Of a DNA stretch of 34,494 bases, positions 15,575 through 23,180 are shown in pieces. The DNA is taken from the IMG/VR virus record IMGVR_UViG_3300047476_000601, positions 1-34,494 of that record, one strand, 5' to 3'. Source of the DNA: a virus. The notes under the pieces were generated by a model. It searched no databases. It saw nothing but the letters and a program-made list of their open reading frames with translations, and was not told the origin of the DNA. How positions within the stretch are numbered: the stretch's first letter is position 1; every line of letters begins with the position of its first letter. A program made the translations under genes and the position numbers.

Positions 15575-15826
15575 ATGAAAATGATCCTGCGTGTAGAACT
15601 CACTGACGGTTCTGTTGAGGAAGTAACTTGCGTGGCAAGAGACTTCGTTGCATTTGAAGAAAAATATGAAAGAAGCGTGGCCCGCTTTGAACAGGAACTT
15701 AAATTAACTGACCTCCTGTTCATCGCGTGGCACTCGCTAAGTCGTCAAAAGAAAACGACTAAAGATTTTCATAATTGGTTGGATGATGTCGAAGCAATAG
15801 AGCCGAGTGAAACAGACCCAAAATAA
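15575..15826 (+). CDS. Tail assembly chaperone, short form (gpG-like)
   Basis: An 83-residue protein, MKMILRVELTDGSVEEVTCVARDFVAFEEKYERSVARF...FIAWHSLSRQ, that coats the tape measure during tail building. The FEEKY...LLFIAWH core is usual for these chaperones. It starts at ATG three bases after the tail-tube stop; the longer frame back into the tube gene is not needed. Its last codons CCA AAA TAA lie on a slippery sequence from which a longer form is made. Confidence 0.88.
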   Translation: MKMILRVELTDGSVEEVTCVARDFVAFEEKYERSVARFEQELKLTDLLFIAWHSLSRQKKTTKDFHNWLDDVEAIEPSETDPK

Positions 15827-15975
15827 AAGGTCTTGGGGATAATTCCCAACATTGGTTTATAGCAACTCTGGCGTGTGAAACCGGTATTGCTCCATCGGTT
15901 TTACTTCAAGAGTCCGAACGGATGCTATTCACAATGGGAATGTACCTAAGACAGAAAAACTCACCACAAGGCTAG
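15575..15975 (+). CDS. Tail assembly chaperone, -1 frameshift form (gpGT-like)
   Basis: A -1 shift at CCCAAAA (15817-15823) fuses the first 83 residues to 50 more (IKGLGDNSQHWFIATLACETG..., ending RQKNSPQG), stopping at TAG 15973-15975, 133 residues in total. The extension HWFIATLACETGIAPS and ESERMLFTMGMYL is a classic chaperone C-terminus and has no start codon or ribosome site of its own. The ratio of the two forms is normally fixed by the shift efficiency and is required for tail assembly in related phages. Confidence 0.9.
15817..15849 (+). promoter_or_regulatory. Programmed -1 ribosomal frameshift signal
   Basis: Slippery heptamer C-CCA-AAA, immediately followed by the zero-frame stop TAA. 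Ten bases later a small hairpin follows: TTGGGG (15833-15838) pairs with TTCCCAA (15844-15849) around ATAAT. X=C, Y=A and Z=A fit the XXXYYYZ rule, and the -1 frame is open for 50 codons with family-matching sequence. Confidence 0.88.
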
Positions 15976-15981
15976 GTTGTA

Positions 15982-16491
15982 ATGGTTCCAAAAGTTTATG
16001 GAATAGACGCAACTATTCGTGAACTTAAAAAAGTAGAACCAACGGCAATCAAAGACCTGCGCAAAGAGTTAAGAGTTGCCGCAGAACCAATTGCAACCAC
16101 TATTCGCTCAAGCCTGCCCTCGCAAGCACCTATTAGAGGTATGCGTCATAAAGGTAGGACTGGCTGGAATGTGTCAGCCGTTAGAACTAAGGTCAAAACT
16201 GACTTCTCTAAGAAAGCGTCTGCTCGTGGTTATGCAATAGTTTCTATTTGGGTCGGTGGCAAAAAGGGAACACCTGGAACTGCCGCTTTACAAATAGCAG
16301 ATATGGCAGGCCGAGGTAGAACAACTAAAACTGCAAAAGGTCGAGCAATGATCCGCGCTCTTAACGGTGCACCCTCTCGTTACGTTTGGAAGAAAGCCGA
16401 ACAACAACTTCCAGGAATAAGTCGTGAGATACTTATTTCATTAGAGAAAACCTCTGCCAAAGTAAATAAGAACTTAGTGGTGAAAAAGTAA
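15982..16491 (+). CDS. HK97 gp10-like tail component (putative)
   Basis: A 169-residue strongly basic protein (VYGIDATIRELKKVEPTAIKDLRKELRVAAEPIATTIRSSLP...). The start helix pair resembles gp10-type tail completion proteins, which usually carry a long helix, a Pro break and a basic beta region (GRTGWNVSAVRTKVK, GYAIVSIWVGGKKG). It lies between chaperone and tape measure, whereas in HK97 the gp10 gene sits before the tube. So the call is tentative. Its TAA abuts the tape-measure ATG. Confidence 0.6.
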   Translation: MVPKVYGIDATIRELKKVEPTAIKDLRKELRVAAEPIATTIRSSLPSQAPIRGMRHKGRTGWNVSAVRTKVKTDFSKKASARGYAIVSIWVGGKKGTPGTAALQIADMAGRGRTTKTAKGRAMIRALNGAPSRYVWKKAEQQLPGISREILISLEKTSAKVNKNLVVKK

Positions 16492-18744
16492 ATGGCTATT
16501 GTTGTACCCATAGTCTCCTCTTGGGACTCAAAGGGCCTAGATAAAGCCATAAATGAAATTAAGCGTGCTGAGGGTAATTTCAATAAATTCAGCACTGCAA
16601 CGAATATTCTTTCTGCTTCACTTATAGATACGGGCAAAAACTTAACTCGTAACGTAACTGTGCCTTTAGCCGCACTAAGCATTGCTGTAAATAAGACAAT
16701 TAAAGACGCTTCTAATCTTGCTGAAGCCCAGTCAAAAGTAAATGCCGTATTTGCTGGGCAAGCGGCAGACGTTCAAAAGTGGGCCAAAACTACATCCACA
16801 GCCTTTGGTGTTTCTCAACGTCAAGCCTTAGAAGCCGCAGGTACTTACGGCAACCTATTTCAGGCTTTTGGTGTTGGTCAAACTGAAGCCGTAGGAATGT
16901 CAAAGCGGCTGGTTGAACTTGCCGCAGATATGGCCTCGTTTAACAACGTGCCTATTGATGAAGCATTGACGGCTTTACGCTCGGGTCTTTCCGGTGAAAC
17001 AGAACCACTAAAACGCTTTGGTGTTGCATTAAATGATGTGCGCCTAAAAGAGCAAGCAATGGCAATGGGCTTAATAGACACCACTAAAGGCACCTTGCCT
17101 GTTGCGGCAAAGGCTCAAGCCGCTTACGCATTAATTCTTAAAGATACGGCACTACAACAAGGCGACGTGGCTAGAACTTCACAGGGCCTAGCCAATCAAA
17201 AGAAATTCTTAGGTGCACAAGTTGAGGATTTATCGGCATCCTTTGGTGCTGTATTCACGCCAGTAATGATTAACCTAGTTGGCGTTATTAGAAATTCAGT
17301 ACTGCCTCAAATGCAAAAGTTTATCGAAGCATTTAAGACCTTGTCGCCTAACGCAATTACAACTGCTGTCAAGGTTGGTATTTTTGCCGCCGCACTTGGC
17401 CCAGCAATGATTGCTATTGGTTACACAATAAAAATGCTTCAAGCACTAGGTAATGCTTTCTTATTTGTAACTAAGCGAGCCATTTTAATTCCAACAATTA
17501 TTGCTCTTATTATTTCTGCATTTATCAAGGGCAATGACGCGTCTATGTCCTGGGGTGAAGCAGTATTCAAACTGGTTCGTGGGCTCGTCATAGGATTTGC
17601 ACAAATCGGCAATGCAGTATCAGCCGCAGTTAATTTCATTATTAAGGGCTATAACGCATTCCAAAGAGTTTTAAAGAGCGGCGTTCAAATTGAGGAACTG
17701 GGCAACCTAGACTTTTTAATTCGTGGTGTTGACTCAGCAAAAGTGGCTTATGGCAAATTCAGTGCTGAGATGTCCAAAGCCCAGCAGGATGTTTCAGGGC
17801 TAGTTGCTCAAGCCAAAGAACTAGGCAGTACCGTTGGTGGCTCGTCACCGGAATCTGTCGCAGGTGGAGCAGATAAAGCCGCAGGCGCAATAGAACAATT
17901 TAAGAAACGTCTAGACGAAGCAAAGCAATCCTTGACTGACGCAAAGAGCCGCTTTGATGATTTTGCTAAATCTGTGTCTGGCTCTATACGTTCCGTCTTA
18001 AACTTTGGAAGCGCGGCTTCGGCTGAAACTGGAACATTCCTAGAAAACCTAATCTCGCAGGCAGATAAAGCAAAGTTATTCGGTGACCGAATTCGCACCC
18101 TTATTTCTATGGGCTTAAACGAAAGCGCAATCTCACAAGTTCTAGATGCAGGTGCCGAGGCTGGCATAAAGATTGCCGATGAGATTATTGCTGGTGGGGC
18201 AACAGTTGTCGACCAGGTAAATACCATTCTCACAGCCACACAGTCCCTAGCCGATCAGGTTGGTCAATTTGGTGCAGAGCAGTTCTACAACGCTGGAATT
18301 GAGCAGGGCAAGGCTCTCGTTCAAGGCGTTATGGATGCAATTAAAGCCGCAGGTTTATCAATAGACGCTAGTGGTGAAATTGTCAGCCCAGTTACTGCTG
18401 TGGCTCCAACACCTTCAGGTACGGCCTCTGCAGTTGACGCTGTAAAGAAAGCAAATACTGCAACAAAGAAAGCCGCAAAGATAAGTCAAGGCGTTGTTAA
18501 CAAATTAAAAGGCATGCCAAAACTAGCCGAAGGTGGCATGGTTACTAAACCAACTATTGCCATGATTGGTGAGGCTGGTCCTGAAGCAGTAGTGCCACTA
18601 AACAAATCTGGCGTTATGGGCAACACATTTAATTTGACTATCAACGCTGGAATGGGTGCTGACGGAGCGGCTATTGGTCGCGACATAGTAGATGCGATTA
18701 AACGGTATGAACGTGTTAGTGGACCAGTCTTTGCGAGTGCCTAA
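16492..18744 (+). CDS. Tape measure protein
   Basis: A 750-residue protein that sets tail length. Features: an N-terminal coiled region (LDKAINEIKRAEGNFNKF), the tape-measure core (ASNLAEAQSKVNAVFAG...SGETEPLKRFGVALNDVRLKEQA...TSQGLANQKKFLGAQVEDLSASFG), a hydrophobic stretch around residues 295-345 with two to three possible membrane helices, and a long Ala/Lys-rich helix. The usual C-terminus LAEGGMVTKPTIAMIGEAGPEAVVPLNK follows. At about 0.15 nm per residue the tail would be near 110 nm. It is the longest gene in the window, as is usual for siphophages. Confidence 0.95.
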   Translation: MAIVVPIVSSWDSKGLDKAINEIKRAEGNFNKFSTATNILSASLIDTGKNLTRNVTVPLAALSIAVNKTIKDASNLAEAQSKVNAVFAGQAADVQKWAKTTSTAFGVSQRQALEAAGTYGNLFQAFGVGQTEAVGMSKRLVELAADMASFNNVPIDEALTALRSGLSGETEPLKRFGVALNDVRLKEQAMAMGLIDTTKGTLPVAAKAQAAYALILKDTALQQGDVARTSQGLANQKKFLGAQVEDLSASFGAVFTPVMINLVGVIRNSVLPQMQKFIEAFKTLSPNAITTAVKVGIFAAALGPAMIAIGYTIKMLQALGNAFLFVTKRAILIPTIIALIISAFIKGNDASMSWGEAVFKLVRGLVIGFAQIGNAVSAAVNFIIKGYNAFQRVLKSGVQIEELGNLDFLIRGVDSAKVAYGKFSAEMSKAQQDVSGLVAQAKELGSTVGGSSPESVAGGADKAAGAIEQFKKRLDEAKQSLTDAKSRFDDFAKSVSGSIRSVLNFGSAASAETGTFLENLISQADKAKLFGDRIRTLISMGLNESAISQVLDAGAEAGIKIADEIIAGGATVVDQVNTILTATQSLADQVGQFGAEQFYNAGIEQGKALVQGVMDAIKAAGLSIDASGEIVSPVTAVAPTPSGTASAVDAVKKANTATKKAAKISQGVVNKLKGMPKLAEGGMVTKPTIAMIGEAGPEAVVPLNKSGVMGNTFNLTINAGMGADGAAIGRDIVDAIKRYERVSGPVFASA

Positions 18745-20051
18745 TGCCAAACCCTACAACTAATGTTTACATTGCCTTTGACTTAACTGCATCAGGAGGC
18801 AATTTCTTTGCCCTAAACGATACCCTGCGAGGCGTTTTGGACTCGACCTACGTTCTAGGTGGCGATGTACTTGTAGACGTCACACAGTATGTTGTAGACG
18901 TTTCAATCAATCGTGGAAAGTCACGCGAACTCGACCGTTTTACGGCTGGCAATGCAACTGTAGTTTTAAATAACGATTTGCGGACCTTTGACCCGTTTTA
19001 TCCTGACTCGCCTTACTACACACAGATTTTGCCTCGTAAACAAGTTGTAATCGAAACCAACGGCGTGCGTCAATTTTCAGGCTACATAGACGACTGGGAT
19101 TTACAGTATGAACTTGGTGGAAAGTCCTATGCGACTATCAGTTGTATTGATGGCTTTTTGCAGTTGTCGTCAACCCAACTTTCTGCTTTCACAAACATAA
19201 GCCAAACCTCTGGCGAGCGGATTATTGAGATTTTGAATCGACCTGAAGTTGCTTGGCCAGCAGGTGAACGAAACATAGACACCGGTCAAGCCACACTTCA
19301 AGCGGATACGGTTTCAGAAAACACTAACGTTTTACAGTACTTACAATTAATCGAGCAAACAGAGCCTGGCTCTTTATTTATTGATAAGTCTGGCGCATTA
19401 ACTTTTAAAGACCGTATTAATTACCCACCACTAGTCGACACAATTATTTTTGCCGATGACGGTAGAGCCGAGTCAGTTGCTTATAGCAACGTGCAGGTTA
19501 TTTATGGCTCGGAACTTTTGCATAACCGTATAACAATAACTAGAGCAGGTGGAACGGCTCAAACGGCTGACGATTTTGCTTCTCAAGATGTTTATGGTGT
19601 GCAAACCCTGTCTTTAGACGGTTTACTTTTAGAAACAGATACTGACTCTGAAACCCTGGCTAACTATTTGCTGGGTCGTTACAACCAGCCTGAACTACGC
19701 TTTAGTGCTGTATCTGTTGATTTACACGATAAAAGCACAGCCGATCAATCTGAAATTTTGGCTTTAGAACTAAACGATGTCACTCGCATTGTCTTTACTC
19801 CAAACGGAGTCGGTGCGGCGATTGATGAATATGGAATTATTACTGGAATTAAACATACGATTGGTGTTGCAACCCATACAGTCACATTCGAGTTTGGTAC
19901 GGTTCAGGACTTCCCAATCATTCTCGACAATCCTGAATATGGCCGCTTAGGTGGTTCACTACCGTTGTATGACGATGCAGGCACTTCGTACGATGACCCA
20001 TTGGTAAGGTACGATGGTACAGAGGAATTTGGCTACATACTAGCGTTCTAA
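18744..20051 (+). CDS. Minor tail protein / baseplate hub
   Basis: A 435-residue protein beginning after the tape measure by one-base overlap. VTQYVVDVSINRGKSRELDRFTAGNATVVLNNDLRTFDPFYPDSPY is a characteristic block of minor tail proteins of actinobacterial siphophages. So are FSGYIDDWDLQYE and SGALTFKDRI. It probably forms part of the tail-tip hub. All of it appears to be beta-rich. It combines what other phages often split into distal-tail and tail-lysin-like proteins; no peptidase motif is seen. Confidence 0.82.
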   Translation: MPNPTTNVYIAFDLTASGGNFFALNDTLRGVLDSTYVLGGDVLVDVTQYVVDVSINRGKSRELDRFTAGNATVVLNNDLRTFDPFYPDSPYYTQILPRKQVVIETNGVRQFSGYIDDWDLQYELGGKSYATISCIDGFLQLSSTQLSAFTNISQTSGERIIEILNRPEVAWPAGERNIDTGQATLQADTVSENTNVLQYLQLIEQTEPGSLFIDKSGALTFKDRINYPPLVDTIIFADDGRAESVAYSNVQVIYGSELLHNRITITRAGGTAQTADDFASQDVYGVQTLSLDGLLLETDTDSETLANYLLGRYNQPELRFSAVSVDLHDKSTADQSEILALELNDVTRIVFTPNGVGAAIDEYGIITGIKHTIGVATHTVTFEFGTVQDFPIILDNPEYGRLGGSLPLYDDAGTSYDDPLVRYDGTEEFGYILAF

Positions 20052-20062
20052 AGGATTACAAA

Positions 20063-20701
20063 TTGGCAACTAACTTTCCAACATCGGTGGACAACTTCAC
20101 CAATCCAACGGCAAATGACTCATTAAACTCACCTAGTCATTCAGTGCAACACGCTAACGCTAATGATGCTATTGAAGCGATTGAAACAACACTATTTGCT
20201 GGTGGCATAAATTACACAGGTTTAGTTCATCTCAACACAACTAGTTTTACTTCACAATCAACAATTACTTTCAACAATATATTTAGTGCTGCATACGATT
20301 CTTATCGCATTGTATTTTCAGGAACTAGTGCATCTTCAACTTACATTTATTTGCGGCTTGGAAGTGACAGCAGTGGTAATTATGATTTCTTTGGCTTTGA
20401 TATGTATCGCTCAGGTGGAGTCAATTCAAACGGCAATTCAAGTTCAGCAGGTGCAACTTCTTGGATAGTTGGTTATTGCTTCCCTGAATCTGGTTCTTTC
20501 ACTTGCGATGTTCATTCACCATTTTCTACTTTAAGAACTACATACCAATCTTTTACGGCTGGCGGAAATGCAAACGGCTCAGGTGATTTCATTATTGAGG
20601 GTGGAGTTCATAGACTTACTAACTCATATACAGGTTTCAATCTAACAACAACTGCAAATATAACTGGCACAGTTCGCGTTTATGGATACAGGAACTCATA
20701 A
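20063..20701 (+). CDS. Tail fibre / receptor-binding protein, copy 1
   Basis: A 212-residue Ser/Asn/Gly/Thr-rich protein. The N-terminus (FPTSVDNFTNPTANDSLNSPSHSVQHANANDAIEAIETTLF) is a common phage fibre-attachment segment. The C-terminal half is a beta domain ending NITGTVRVYGYRNS. TTG start with AAAGGAT about nine bases upstream. The last 30 bases of the conserved C-terminus recur in the second fibre gene at 21610-21639. It probably binds the host surface. Stop overlaps the next ATG (TAATG). Confidence 0.75.
   Translation: MATNFPTSVDNFTNPTANDSLNSPSHSVQHANANDAIEAIETTLFAGGINYTGLVHLNTTSFTSQSTITFNNIFSAAYDSYRIVFSGTSASSTYIYLRLGSDSSGNYDFFGFDMYRSGGVNSNGNSSSAGATSWIVGYCFPESGSFTCDVHSPFSTLRTTYQSFTAGGNANGSGDFIIEGGVHRLTNSYTGFNLTTTANITGTVRVYGYRNS
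20665..20694 (+). repeat. Direct repeat at fibre gene ends (second copy 21610-21639)
   Basis: Thirty identical bases encode the shared GTVRVYGYR end of both fibre proteins. Surrounding sequence has diverged widely, so this patch is either under tight constraint or has been homogenised by recombination. Such repeats could exchange fibre tips. Confidence 0.8.
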
Positions 20702-20916
20702 TGTCTGAAAAACCAACTAACCTAATCGTAGATGCCGCAACTGGCACTGAAACTATCCGCGAACTTACAGCCGATGAAATCGCAGAACGTGAAGCGATGG
20801 CATTAGAAGCCGCACAACGTGAAGCAGAACAACAGGCAAAGATCGAAGCGCGTGAATCTGCCCTAGCAAAATTAGCGGCTTTAGGATTAACCGCAGATGA
20901 AATTGCTGCCCTGTAA
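20701..20916 (+). CDS. Small fibre-associated protein, copy 1
   Basis: A 71-residue, strongly helical acidic protein (ETIRELTADEIAEREAMALEAAQREAEQQAKIEARESALAKLAALGLTADEIAAL). It is coupled to the preceding fibre gene. The C-terminus ALAKLAALGLTADEIAAL is shared residue for residue with the product of 21645-21863. A coiled coil that chaperones or caps the partner fibre is a reasonable inference from the strict pairing of fibre and small protein in both copies. Confidence 0.72.
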   Translation: MSEKPTNLIVDAATGTETIRELTADEIAEREAMALEAAQREAEQQAKIEARESALAKLAALGLTADEIAAL

Positions 20917-20944
20917 ACTTAGATAAGAACTTAGGAGAATAACA

Positions 20945-21643
20945 ATGGCCGGTGCAGGCAAAAAGACTTTCACAGCAGGTGAAGTTCTAACCGCTAGCGA
21001 TGTGAACACTTACCTAATGGAGCAATCCGTTATGGTGTTTGGTGGAACTGCTGCACGCTCATCGGCTATCCCTACGCCGTCAGAGGGGATGGTTAGTTAT
21101 CGTTCAGATATTGACAACCTAGAACTTTACAATGGTTCAGCATGGGTTGCTAGTGCTGGATTAGTTTTAGTAAATAAAACCGACTTCACATCTGTTTCTA
21201 GTTTCTCTCTTAACAATGTTTTCACATCTGATTTTCAAAATTATCGCGTAATTTTAAATTTCAGTTCTAATACTGCAACTCAAACCATAAATGCCAGAAT
21301 GAGAAAATCTGGTACAGATAATTCTGCATCTTATTACCACCAAGAAATGGCAGTAGCCTCAACATCTGTTACATCTAGCCGATTCAATAACATCAATCAA
21401 TTTTATGTTGGCAATATGGATAGTGGTTATCCGACCAGTTGGAACATAGAAATTTACAATCCACAGGTTGCCGCTAGGTACACTACATTGTTCTCGCAAG
21501 CACCTAAATTCACATCTGGTCAAGGTTATATGTTCTATGTTGAAGCATGTGAGCATCAAGTTGCAGATGCCTATGACGGTTTAAGTATTATCGGAACCAA
21601 CAACTTTAGTGGCACAGTTCGCGTTTATGGATACAGGAATTAA
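20945..21643 (+). CDS. Tail fibre / receptor-binding protein, copy 2
   Basis: A 232-residue protein. Its N-terminus (AGKKTFTAGEVLTASDVNTYLMEQSVMVFGGTAARSSAIPTPSEGMVSYRSDIDNLELYNGSAW) is a frequent tail-fibre opening. Its C-terminal beta domain (FTSDFQNYRVILNFSS...NNFSGTVRVYGYRN) is homologous to that of copy 1 at 20063-20701. ATG with TTAGGAG upstream. N-termini of the two fibres are unrelated while C-termini match, so one may be mounted on the other or each on a different tip protein. Confidence 0.75.
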   Translation: MAGAGKKTFTAGEVLTASDVNTYLMEQSVMVFGGTAARSSAIPTPSEGMVSYRSDIDNLELYNGSAWVASAGLVLVNKTDFTSVSSFSLNNVFTSDFQNYRVILNFSSNTATQTINARMRKSGTDNSASYYHQEMAVASTSVTSSRFNNINQFYVGNMDSGYPTSWNIEIYNPQVAARYTTLFSQAPKFTSGQGYMFYVEACEHQVADAYDGLSIIGTNNFSGTVRVYGYRN

Positions 21644-21644
21644 G

Positions 21645-21863
21645 ATGGCAAATCAGATTTTGAAAACACTAGAAATTGATGCATTAACTGGTGAAGTTAT
21701 TGAACGTGCTTTAACAGCCGATGAAATTGCAGAGCGTAAAACAATGCAAGCCGAAGCCGATGCACGTCAGGCTGAATCAGATGCAAAAATTGCAGCGCGT
21801 GAAAGCGCATTAGCAAAGTTAGCCGCACTAGGTCTAACTGCTGATGAAATCGCCGCACTCTAA
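21645..21863 (+). CDS. Small fibre-associated protein, copy 2
   Basis: A 72-residue helical protein (MANQILKTLEIDALTGEVIERALTADEIAERKTMQAEADARQAESDAKIAARESALAKL...) homologous to 20701-20916. Both contain LTADEIAER in the middle and ALGLTADEIAAL at the end. Third-codon positions differ widely, so the duplication is old or the copies came from different phages. ATG one base after the fibre stop; the longer frame starting inside the fibre gene is rejected. Confidence 0.72.
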   Translation: MANQILKTLEIDALTGEVIERALTADEIAERKTMQAEADARQAESDAKIAARESALAKLAALGLTADEIAAL

Positions 21864-21914
21864 TTTGCTAAACTAGAACAACAAACCCTGCGCACGACTT
21901 TTAAGGAATTAGTT

Positions 21915-22172
21915 TTGCGTAAGGTACAACATCGAGCATTACGAATTGTTGCAATCATTACTGCCGCAGGTCTGTCATTTATGGCCGCAGGTAACTTTTG
22001 GGAACAGAACGCATTAACGTCATTCCTATTTGGTGCAACTGGCGTTGGATTGTTTATTGCTATTGCGCTACTAACCCTGTTTGGTGTCAAGGGCAAAGTT
22101 ACCGATCAAGACTTCGATGCGACTATTAACAACGCCGCACAACAAATTCAATCTAAAGAGGACAAGAAATAA
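21915..22172 (+). CDS. Putative holin (two membrane helices)
   Basis: An 85-residue protein. A basic N-terminus (RKVQHRALR) is followed by two hydrophobic helices (about 11-27 and 36-58) with a short polar turn (NFWEQNAL), then a charged tail (KVTDQDFDATINNAAQQIQSKEDKK). This layout and its position directly before the endopeptidase gene fit a small class II holin that permeabilises the membrane for lysis. TTG start with AAGGAATT upstream. Stop overlaps the next ATG. Confidence 0.65.
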   Translation: MRKVQHRALRIVAIITAAGLSFMAAGNFWEQNALTSFLFGATGVGLFIAIALLTLFGVKGKVTDQDFDATINNAAQQIQSKEDKK

Positions 22173-22594
22173 TGCCATCGCCAATCAAAGGGAAAACACC
22201 AACGACTGCCTACCGCAAGGCTGGAAAAATGTGGTCAACTGGATATCACACCGGCGTTGATTATGCTGTTCCTGTTGGTACTGATGTGTTTGCCGTTCAA
22301 GATGGAACTGTCACAAATGCAACTTGGGGCAAGGCCTACGGAACGCAAATTGTTATCGATCAGAAAGCCCTAAACGATGGCACACCTAATCGCATCGCTG
22401 GTGGTTGGGCAATCTACGCACATCTGTCACAGGTGCTAGTGAAGCCCGGTCAAGTTGTAAAGCGTGGCGATCTAATTGGGAAAACTGGTAACACCGGAAA
22501 TTCATCAGGCCCGCATTTGCATTTTGAAGTTCGCAACAATCAACGCTGGAGCGCAGGCAAGGATGTAGATCCTATGCCTTTCATCAACGCCTAA
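22172..22594 (+). CDS. M23 family endopeptidase (endolysin)
   Basis: A 140-residue zinc metallopeptidase with the complete LytM/M23 set: H26 and D30 in HTGVD, H84 in YAHLS, H115 and H117 in GPHLHFEV. It should cleave peptide cross-links of peptidoglycan. It is a bare catalytic domain with no recognisable cell-wall-binding module. Between two membrane proteins, it looks like the lysin of this phage, although a virion-bound role is not excluded. Confidence 0.88.
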   Translation: MPSPIKGKTPTTAYRKAGKMWSTGYHTGVDYAVPVGTDVFAVQDGTVTNATWGKAYGTQIVIDQKALNDGTPNRIAGGWAIYAHLSQVLVKPGQVVKRGDLIGKTGNTGNSSGPHLHFEVRNNQRWSAGKDVDPMPFINA

Positions 22595-22605
22595 AATAGA
22601 TAACT

Positions 22606-22887
22606 ATGTCGATTATTAATGCTGGCCAATATGCAGGCGCACTTATCGCAGTATTAACTCTAATTGGTTTAGTTATTAAGTACGCGATTGTTATGCCAAT
22701 AAAGGCCTACATCGATCACGCGACTTATCCTCTGAGCCCTACTGCCAATGGTGGACTCTCGCTTGCAGATGCAAACAAAACACTTGCACGCATTGAGAAG
22801 AAACTTGATGAAGTTGATGATCGATTGATTCAAGTCGAAAATCTTGTGACGAAACCAGCGACACGCGCAAAGAAATCTGTTAACTAA
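22606..22887 (+). CDS. Single-helix membrane protein, possible second holin
   Basis: A 93-residue protein with one membrane helix (AGALIAVLTLIGLVIKYAIVMPI, residues about 9-31) and a heptad-patterned coiled coil (LARIEKKLDEVDDRLIQVENLV), ending in a basic tail. Such N-in or N-out single-span proteins with a cytoplasmic coiled coil are common in the lysis cassettes of actinobacterial phages. Holin, antiholin or lysis regulator are all possible. Confidence 0.62.
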   Translation: MSIINAGQYAGALIAVLTLIGLVIKYAIVMPIKAYIDHATYPLSPTANGGLSLADANKTLARIEKKLDEVDDRLIQVENLVTKPATRAKKSVN

Positions 22888-22915
22888 TTGCATTAAACGC
22901 CTAGGCTGGTATCAG
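22888..22915 (+). promoter_or_regulatory. Candidate promoter before the phosphoesterase operon
   Basis: TTGCAT (22888-22893), 16 bases, TATCAG (22910-22915), then a short leader with TTAGGAGG. The -35 is identical to that of promoter A, but there is no ACATA and no hairpin leader. It resembles the candidate at 8270 (16-base spacer, TATCTG), so the two may be a second promoter class. Confidence 0.38.
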
Positions 22916-22934
22916 TCTAAACTTAGGAGGCGTT

Positions 22935-23180
22935 ATGGGCTTACTAGACGAACTGAATGCATTAAGAGATAATCTCAATATTTGCAAAGCAGGCGAAGTA
23001 CTAAATAAATTACCTAAAGACGAATTGGCAGTGGTCAATTCAATTTTGAGCGAGCCAGACGGAAATGTTAATGCTCTGGCCAAAATACTAACCAAAAATG
23101 GCCACGCGATAAGTTCTCGAACTCTCTTGCGACATCGTAATCGCCACACTCCAAATAGAGAAGGCTGTCAATGTCCTTAA
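22935..23180 (+). CDS. Small protein with possible helix-turn-helix
   Basis: An 81-residue protein (GLLDELNALRDNLNICKAGEVLNKLPKDELAVVNSILSEPDGNVNALAKILTKNGHAISSRTLLRHRNRHTPNREGCQCP). The segment NALAKILTKNGHAISSRTLLRHRNR resembles a helix-turn-helix with a basic recognition helix. CQC at the end is unusual. It overlaps the phosphoesterase gene by ten bases and probably works with it. Strong TTAGGAGG site. Confidence 0.68.
   Translation: MGLLDELNALRDNLNICKAGEVLNKLPKDELAVVNSILSEPDGNVNALAKILTKNGHAISSRTLLRHRNRHTPNREGCQCP

Noticed and set aside
17808-18239. 143-codon minus-strand open frame inside the tape measure gene
   Set aside because: Shadow of the Ala-rich forward frame; no ribosome site and an isolated position.
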